From positions 7,694,690-7,758,689 of the forward strand of contig OZ024857.1 of NCBI GenBank assembly GCA_964017155.1: 64,000 nucleotides of DNA, in the 5' to 3' direction. The translations under genes and the position numbers were made by a program. The DNA is from Oasisia sp. SBJ-2009 (lineage: Eukaryota > Annelida > Polychaeta > Sabellida > Siboglinidae). Within the stretch, counting starts at the first letter, position 1. The number at the start of each line of letters is the position of its first letter. This document shows positions 57,950 through 64,000 of this stretch, one piece after another. Under the pieces are notes generated by a model, which worked only from the letters and a program-made list of their open reading frames with translations, had not been told where the DNA came from and ran no database searches.

Positions 57950-59640
57950 CACAAAGTCACCAGATTTAACAAGATTGCCATCTACATAATCAATTCTAGA
58001 TGGCAGGTGGACTAGGAAGCCATTTGGCTTATCTAGAGTCATACCTATCTATCCAAGTGTATCCCGCCCTTCTGAGGTACATGTCGATTTTATTTTTAAG
58101 CATATTAACTCAATTAACACTTGCACAATCAGCTATTAACCTGCTCCATTAAGTTGCTGTTCGTTGTGAAAATGAGGATTTCATCATATCTAGTCTACAC
58201 TGTTTCTTTGTTAATGTAACTTCATGTCCTCTAGTCCTTCTGTCTTCCTTAACCGAGCAAAAAACATATGTATGTCAATATTTTCATATCGTTTCTATAT
58301 TATGTTAAACACTTCTTTGTGATCTCTCAATCTTCTGGTCTGCAGTATTGTTAAACCGCATTATCTTAGACGCATTTCATAACTAATATCCCTGAGTTTT
58401 GGTATCATTTTGGTTACTCTCCTTTGTACTCTTTCTAGCATATCAATTTCCTTCTTGCAGTATGACCTCCATGCTTGTATACAATATTTTAAACGAGGCC
58501 TAACTATTGATTTGTACAGTGGTATTATTAGGTCTTTTTCATTGTACAGTGTACACTATAGTTTGCCTAATAAATCCAATAATTTGGTTTCCCTTCGATG
58601 CTGCAGTTCCTCACTGCTCAGATACTTTCACATCAGCACTAATAATTAATCATAAGTCCTTAATTTTATTTTATTGCAAGACATTGTACAGTACCATCCA
58701 TTGTGTATTGTACAGCTTCAGTCCCATATCATGTATAGAGGCACTTACCAAAGTTAAACAACTTGTGCTACTTCTCAGTCCATTCGGTCAACCTATTAAG
58801 ATCATCTTGTAAATGCTGTCTATCTGCATCACTTTTAATCCTTTCTATAAAACAAATGTGTATTGTCCGCAAACTTCAACACCTTGCTTGTTATTCCATC
58901 ATCCAAATCATTGATACAATTATTTTAAGACTAAAATAGTTCCCAAAACTGATCCCTGCGGTACTCCACTCAAAACCGGTTTCCAGTTTGAAACCTCCCC
59001 ATCAACTACTACTCTTTGTTTTGTCTCAATAAGCCATTTTTATCCAGTTAATCATACCATTTCCTATGCCATGGGCCTTTGGCTTAACTAGTAGTCGTTT
59101 ATATGACACTTTGTCGAAGGCTTTTTGTTTAAATATAAGTAGATTATATTTACTGGTGATCCCTCATTTACCCACATTGTGACATCTTCCCAAAATCATA
59201 ACATGTTTGTTAAGTATGACATTACTGTTAGGAACCCATGCTGAGATGTGTTTATCAAGTTATGTTTAACAAGAAAATCAAATGATCTTTAATTAGTATT
59301 TCTAATAGTTTACTACAAATCACTGATATTAAACTCATTAGTCTATAATTATCTAACTTGTTTCTCGAAACGTTTTAAAATGTTTGCTTCTTTCCATTCT
59401 AACGGAACTACTCCCTCCTATATTGACAAATTGAACACTGTTGGAAGCGGTATGACAGCTTGTTCTACAATTGCCAACAGTAATTTCACTCCAGGTGATT
59501 TATTATCTTTTTTCTTAGCTGAGTTACAATTAGTTGTCCTAAATAGCCTGACTCTCTTAAAGCCTCAGCAATAAAATAATATCTTCTCTGGGATACGCCG
59601 AACTAAAGTATTATTTAGGTTTTCTTATTTGAATCCGGGC
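57950..59640 (-). pseudogene. CR1/Rex-like LINE, copy 2, heavily decayed
   Basis: Aligns colinearly with 43170-45100 at the nucleotide level. Examples are GATTGCCATCTA and TCTAGATGGCAGGTGGAC at the 3' end, and ACTGATCCCTGCGGTACTCC at about 58945 (44150 in copy 1), which encodes the GVPQGS block. Many small deletions destroy all frames. It is older than copy 1. Confidence 0.8.
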
Positions 59641-60089
59641 TTCAGTTTGATCATTATTGTCAGTGTTCGTAATGAGGGATGAAGCCACGAGTGGTAGATG
59701 TTCTCTCCAATATATGCAATACTTTACTAAGCGCGGAACAATGTTCGCAATTTGACAGATTGCGCCTGCAACACATTCAAATGTTAAACAGAACCTCCAG
59801 TTTCAAAACTGAAATTAGGCTAGCAGCATTGACCATAATGCCCTCTGAATGTTTACTTTCCCACGTTCCAGACAGCAGACTTCCCATTACAAATTACTGC
59901 TCGGCCAATTACGGGCAGAGAAGCTGGCACTCTTCCTTTAAAAAACTCGCTGTAGTTAGTTACATTTTGGCTGAATCTGGTGGCTGGACTGAGCTGTTGG
60001 GATGACATAATCAGACAATGAAGTCACCAGGCCTTGTGATTTATGACACAAAGTATGGTACAGATGTTTACCATTGACGTCGGCAACGG
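59641..60089. other. Downstream of gene B, no supported gene
   Basis: A 108-codon plus-strand frame (59679-60005) shows no motif. The minus strand is the presumed 3' flank of gene B. No convincing AATAAA was seen close to its stop. Confidence 0.35.
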
Positions 60090-60312
60090 TCACTCGCTAC
60101 TGTTCCTCTGTGACTGCACTTTGCATAGGGAGTCTTTTGACTGTGCAAGCTTGTGTTGTATCACACCAGTATCTTGCTGCATGTGTTTGGCGGTTTGTGG
60201 TCGTGCCTGGAGCCTGGATAGGGCGGTCTGCAGACTGTTGACACGTTGCTGCCAGAAGGTGACGTCATCAGCACACAAGGCGTCCTCCGATGCAGGTCGC
60301 TGCCAGTCCAAG
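60090..60312 (-). CDS. Probable last exon of gene B (helical tail)
   Basis: It begins after a strong pyrimidine-rich acceptor (ccctctttcttcag) and ends at TGA (60090-60092). Its first base C completes the codon left by the LRR exon at 60898, so the phase matches. It encodes about 74 residues: DWQRPASEDALCADD, then WQQRVNSLQTALSRLQARP, KHMQQDTGVIQHKLAQSKD and QSQRNSSE. Heptad-like spacing of V, L, L, L suggests a coiled coil or a long amphipathic helix. I recognise no named domain. Confidence 0.5.
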
Positions 60313-60897
60313 CTGAAGAAAGAGGGTCGACGCCAAACTACTTTAGTGACCGACTGACATTGCCCTTAACTTAGTGAGCCTTAACTTAGTGTATGCCCAA
60401 AAATGTGTGAACTGTTGAGCGTTCGATGCCGATCTCCAACCTGACAATGCGCGCGTTGTGATATATTTTGAATTGGGAGAATCTCTTTTCTGAGGTGCAC
60501 TATGATCGCGAGTGGATAGGGCAGGGCGTAATGCTAATGGTTGGATGTCATATCGCCCACTTTCGAGGCAACAGTGAGTTACATAAATTTTCATATTTGT
60601 ACACGTATTTCTCAGTTTCTCATATCAGTTCTGCCGCTGTTTTTCAATTATTCTGTTGCTCATGATTTTGTACTATAAAAGGTGAACGGGTGGCGAACAC
60701 ACATGGACCCAGATTCGACTGGGGTGAGATTAAGCAAGCATTTTAGTTTAAGTAGAATAAGAATAAGTATTGTATTATTCGTTTTTATAATGATTAGACG
60801 TTTTAACAATATTGCATTATAAGCGTATATCTGGATACATGGCGCTCTATAAAATAAAGTTATTACTATTATTATTATAACATTTACTGTTTCTCAC

Positions 60898-60981
60898 CAT
60901 GCCAGCCACAGTCGGGGTGTGCTACTTGCCGCATCCCTCACTTTCTGGATACCCGCCTCTGTCAACAAGTTGTTGGGGAGC
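60898..60981 (-). CDS. LRR exon 4 (gene B)
   Basis: 84 bp, phase 2 to phase 2, acceptor gtttgattgcag, donor GTGAGAAA. It encodes LPNNLLTEAGIQKVRDAASS then TPRLWLA. This is the 28-residue ribonuclease-inhibitor-type leucine-rich repeat (N-x-L-T-x-x-G-I-x-x-V/L), in which one repeat equals one exon, as in NLR and RNH1-like genes. The split residue before it becomes Trp with exon 3. Typical role: protein-protein or ligand recognition on a curved surface. Confidence 0.75.
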
Positions 60982-61447
60982 CTGCAATCAAACATATCAC
61001 ACAATGACCCAATGTTGTGTAACTACTGATATCGGTACAAGCCTTATAGGTCACCCGATGTCAAATACTTATAATTTCAATTCAATTTCAACCAACATTA
61101 GTTAGATAATGAACATGTTGTCGAAACTCTTACGTGACGAGACCAACAGGTGTTAATTGCAGGAATATAAAACAAATAACTTATACATTAGTACATTAAA
61201 GTTGATAATATAAAATTACAACAAATGTTATGCAGACAGATTAGTCTATGTAAGTTATATTATCTAGATTGGCACTAGAGAGTTGTTGGATACCAAGACG
61301 TAAAGAAAGATTATACAAAATATCAAAAGACATTGGATGATGTGAACTGTCAACAGTAGGTATGCATGATGATTACGATACAGCATGCAAGGTAACTGTC
61401 AGATGTCTGAATAAATTTTGTTTTATGAAAATGTCATAAACTCCTAC
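60982..61447. other. Intron of gene B
   Basis: No feature is recognised. Confidence 0.5.
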
Positions 61448-61531
61448 CAGAGGGACCGAAGTGAGGCCAATTTGATGGCTTCGATTGTGATGTGCAGGGC
61501 ACCGACATCACCGACAGAGTTCCCGCCGAGT
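61448..61531 (-). CDS. LRR exon 3 (gene B)
   Basis: 84 bp, phase 2-2, acceptor attctggtgacag, donor CTG|GTAGGA. It encodes LGGNSVGDVGALHITIEA then IKLASLRSL, a full 28-residue ribonuclease-inhibitor-type repeat. Its 3' splice site lies at the edge of a tandem repeat that copies it. The donor GTAGGA is weaker than those of the neighbouring exons. Confidence 0.75.
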
Positions 61532-61850
61532 CTGTCACCAGAATAATAAACTGACAATTTGACATGTGTATATTGTGTTGAGGTCATACGAAGCTTGTCA
61601 CCAGCAAATTAATTTAGCTTTGTGACAGTTGTATATAGCACGAGGTGTCACCAAGCCTGGTATCAGAAGAATAAATTAGTTTTGCAACATTTGACCAAGA
61701 CTGCTACCAAAAGAGTGTGTTTACTTTGTGACATTTGAATATAGAATCGAATTAACCCCGAGCCTGTCATCAGCAGAACAGTAACTTAATTGCGTAACAT
61801 AACTACATTATATTGCATTGAATTCCGCCAAGCCTGTCACCAGAAATGTA
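61532..61850. repeat. Imperfect tandem repeat copying a 3' splice site
   Basis: About four to five units of 60-105 bp. Each ends, on the minus strand, in CTGGTGACAG-like sequence followed by GCTCGG- or CTTGGCGG-like bases, as at the real acceptor and exon start (61531). Copies are seen at about 61597, 61660 (weaker), 61766 and 61838. Confidence 0.6.
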
Positions 61851-61877
61851 TGTGTGCGTGTGTACGTTTGTTTGTTG

Positions 61878-61933
<56 letters not shown>

Positions 61934-61955
61934 GCGTGTGCGTGTGCGTGTGCGC
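61878..61955. repeat. (GT)n then (GTGTGC)n microsatellite
   Basis: About 50 bp of GT followed by a hexanucleotide variant. Cys-Val and His-Thr frames on both strands are artefacts. Confidence 0.95.
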
Positions 61956-62029
61956 CTGTGTGTGTTGTGTGTGTGCATGTGGGTATGCACATGTGTGTAC
62001 GTATGTGTACATGTGTTTGTGTACATATA

Positions 62030-62032
<3 letters not shown>

Positions 62033-62119
<87 letters not shown>
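62033..62119. repeat. (GT)n microsatellite
   Basis: An almost pure run of about 86 bp, in the intron between LRR exons 2 and 3. Confidence 0.95.
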
Positions 62120-62300
62120 GTGTACAAGGCATGCATCCACTTCAGATTTTCTATTAAAGTAACATGTGTTCCAGTGGGTGTCTTCTTATCACTGTTTAAC
62201 AACATACATGTTAAATGTCACGTTTGAGTGTCCACAATTGGTTGGCGTGTGTTGTATTCAGCAGGAATGGGACTCAGTCAGGACTGTGAGACCTACTCAC

Positions 62301-62378
62301 CCTAGAAAGTCTAGTGACGTCACGGAAGGCAGGGCTGTTGTCAGTGTCATGATGTCAGCGTCGCCCATCTGACTGTAA
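62301..62378 (-). CDS. LRR exon 2 (gene B)
   Basis: 78 bp, phase 2-2, acceptor cacaacagcctcag, donor TAGG|GTGAGTAG. It encodes YSQMGDADIMTLTTALPS then VTSLDFL, a 26-residue repeat shorter by two than its neighbours. It joins exon 3 through a glycine codon, giving the expected LDFLGLGGNSVGD register. The length is a multiple of three, so skipping it keeps the frame. Confidence 0.75.
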
Positions 62379-62477
62379 CTGAGGCTGTTGTGACACAGAT
62401 GCAACTGTTTGTTTAAATGACAACACTTGAATAACTAACTAGAGGACATGAAGTTGCGTTAGTAAATGAGCAGTGTA

Positions 62478-62725
62478 GATTAGATATAATAAAGTTCTCT
62501 TTTTCACAAAGGACAGTAAATGAATGGAACAGATTACCTGTTGATGATGTGGGTACTAGTAGTACACACGTATTAGTATGTTAAAAACGAATTTACCATA
62601 TACATCAGAAGGGCGGTGTATATACAGATAAATAGGTTGGCCCCTCGATAGGCCGAAGGGCTTCCTTATCCATCTGCCATTTAGAGGTGATTCTCTAGGT
62701 GGCAATCTTGTTAAACAACTTGTCT
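62478..62725 (+). pseudogene. CR1/Rex-like LINE, copy 3, 3' end only
   Basis: The plus strand reads CRLDIIKFSFSQRTVNEWNR, the C-terminus of the same family as 43.2-45.4 kb, then the shared 3' end CATCTGCCATTTAGAGG and GGCAATCTTGTTAAAC. It is strongly 5'-truncated and lies in an intron of gene B in antisense orientation. Confidence 0.8.
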
Positions 62726-63318
62726 CTTTTATTCTTATTCCATGCAATCTAACACATGATGCAGGAATAATGTTTTACCCCACAGTAGTCGCCGGTATGG
62801 TCCTGCAATTGTTGACATTGCTACATTTGAGTTGCTCACTAGGTTTCATGTTCCAAACAACTGTTAAGATTGTTGTCATACTTGGGGTATTTCCAAACAA
62901 AAGAACTTGGCGCTACTTCTTACTTGTGGGATAACAGCGGTTAGTCTGTGAAATTGTTACACTTTCACTTGAATGGTAGGTCTAGTTCCGACTTATTGAT
63001 CGGTAAGTATTCCCTTATGATAAACTAAACATGACAATATCAGAGTCTAAGAATGCAGTATCCAAGTCTGGTTGCACGCACGCACGCATGCACGCACCAG
63101 GATTGAGACAATGCATGCACACACGTATATTGGTAGTAAACGGAATATTAATGGCTCGGTCATCGAAAACAGTGAAAACTAAGTAAAGTCCTCAGTGAAA
63201 ATAACATTACCAACCCACCCATCCACCAGCCCACACACCAATCAACGCTCCCAAACACACACAAAACACACATATTGATAGTTGTTCATATAGTGTCACT
63301 TCATTGTAATCAACTTAC
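62726..63318. other. Intron of gene B
   Basis: Contains short CACGCACG and ACACACAC tracts. No other feature is recognised. Confidence 0.5.
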
Positions 63319-63402
63319 TCGAGTTGCTCCAGGTTCTTTAAAGAGACCAAGCTCCCTTTCAAGGTGGTCATCGGTCTGCCATGAAAGTCATTGTTGTACA
63401 GC
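63319..63402 (-). CDS. LRR exon 1 in window (gene B)
   Basis: 84 bp, phase 2-2, acceptor catctctgtaatag, donor CTCGA|GTAAGTTG. It encodes LYNNDFHGRPMTTLKGSL then VSLKNLEQL, completing Asp at the junction with exon 2 (LEQLDYSQM). It is a ribonuclease-inhibitor-type repeat. It cannot be the first exon because it starts mid-codon with no ATG, so upstream exons (N-terminal domains, further repeats) lie beyond 64000 or were missed in 63403-64000. Confidence 0.75.
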
Positions 63403-64000
63403 CTATTACAGAGATGTATGCATGTCAGTAATACATTTATAATGCTAACTTGTTTGGTGTTCCAATTCAATTATGTATGATGCGTTGTATGTTGTTGGTT
63501 AACGTGCAGGATAATTAAAGTCAAGTCTACAAACATTGTACATTTATAAAAGATGTATACTTTAATTGTATGGTATGCAGGTGTTGCAGTACCCCAGGTA
63601 CTGCAACAACTCAGGGAGTTTGACGCCCCTGCCATGCAGAGTTGTAAAACACTGCCTTGTGGTACAGGTTCTTGTCAGAACCGAAGGCTAAGGGAGCAAA
63701 CCCTAAACAGAAAACCATGTCACTGTGGCAGCATCAAGGGCGGTTGATGTATGGAACTCCCAACATCTCTCGACCAGCCACTGCAGGGACAAATAGTTTG
63801 CGCCTGTCTTGACATGTTCTTGCCGGTGTGAGACCTCTATTTGTTCCCCGAGAGAGTGTCGCTAGTAACTTGCAAAAGCCAGCGGCACTTCAACACTTTT
63901 TGCAAGCAGCTTCCATGAAATGTACAACTGCATGAAACTCCATACCGGATCGGCCGTCGCCCGGGTTACCAAGGACCGCGCTGCTCGACCTCATCTTCCG
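63403..64000. other. Upstream intron of gene B
   Basis: GTTGCAGTAC and GTACTGCAAC form a perfect 10-bp stem at 63584-63608. The last 300 bp are GC-richer. I could not place a further LRR exon with matching phase here. Confidence 0.4.

Noticed and set aside
59679..60005. 108-codon plus-strand frame
   Set aside because: No motif, splice context or codon pattern to support it.
60043..60357. 104-codon plus-strand Cys-rich frame
   Set aside because: Antisense of the gene B last exon, which has a strong acceptor and matching phase.
61790..62227. Cys-Val and His-Thr repeat proteins
   Set aside because: Translation of (GT)n microsatellites on both strands.

Overview
This window is eukaryotic nuclear DNA, almost certainly from an invertebrate animal. 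It is AT-rich, with exons split by canonical GT-AG introns. Repeats are abundant: CR1/Jockey-like LINEs, a tRNA-derived SINE, PIF/Harbinger and MULE DNA transposons, MITEs, and (TA)n and (GT)n arrays. Several repeat types resemble those of marine invertebrates such as molluscs or non-vertebrate deuterostomes, but the sequence does not fix the species. No prokaryotic operon, CRISPR array, rRNA gene or true tRNA is visible.

Two host genes can be built from short exons, both on the minus strand. Gene A runs from about 39.5 kb leftwards. A TATA-like box (39547-39554) and a signal-peptide exon (39413-39320) are followed by five immunoglobulin-domain exons (24225-16293). Next comes an array of alternating 156-bp and 84-bp Thr/Ser/Pro-rich exons at 7.7-2.0 kb. 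Every junction is phase 1, so each internal exon can be duplicated or skipped without a frameshift. The implied product is a secreted or membrane Ig-superfamily protein with a repeated mucin-like stalk. A terminal or transmembrane exon was not found and may lie left of the window. Linking the stalk array to the Ig exons is inference. Gene B lies at the right end: four leucine-rich-repeat exons (84, 78, 84 and 84 bp, all phase 2) and a probable last exon with a helical, glutamine-rich tail (63402-60090). Its 5' part lies beyond the window.

The rest is mainly mobile DNA. 0.4-1.5 kb: LINE ends. 1.8-8.3 kb: a 1.56-kb tandem array carrying the stalk exons, with a 3,127-bp higher-order period. 8.8-9.1 kb: SINE. 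9.65-10.9 kb: broken LTR-retrotransposon gag-pol. 10.9-15.1 kb: element with inverted arms of about 830 bp and a decayed coding region, plus a partial second copy to 15.77 kb. 16.7-18.1 kb: broken FLYWCH/MULE transposase in an intron of gene A. 20 kb: YADD LINE. 26.65-27.6 kb: short element with identical terminal repeats. 30.5 kb: MITE. 31.1-33.0 kb: foldback element. 35.0-38.1 kb: second foldback element containing a LINE and TA-centred palindromes. 41.2-43.0 kb: element with 7-bp target duplications. 43.2-45.4, 58.0-59.6 and 62.5-62.7 kb: three copies of one LINE family. 47.86-53.54 kb: Harbinger element with exact TAA target duplications, interrupted by a LINE carrying a 512-codon reverse-transcriptase frame. 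53.9-54.7 kb: hairpin-bearing tandem repeats. 55.95-56.84 kb: another LINE.

The most interesting signals are the exon array of gene A, two local tandem repeats that reiterate splice sites (a 5' splice site at 16.1-16.3 kb and a 3' splice site at 61.5-61.85 kb), and a 21-bp palindromic remnant at 52.9 kb that shares termini and 7-bp duplication length with the 41.2-43.0 kb element.
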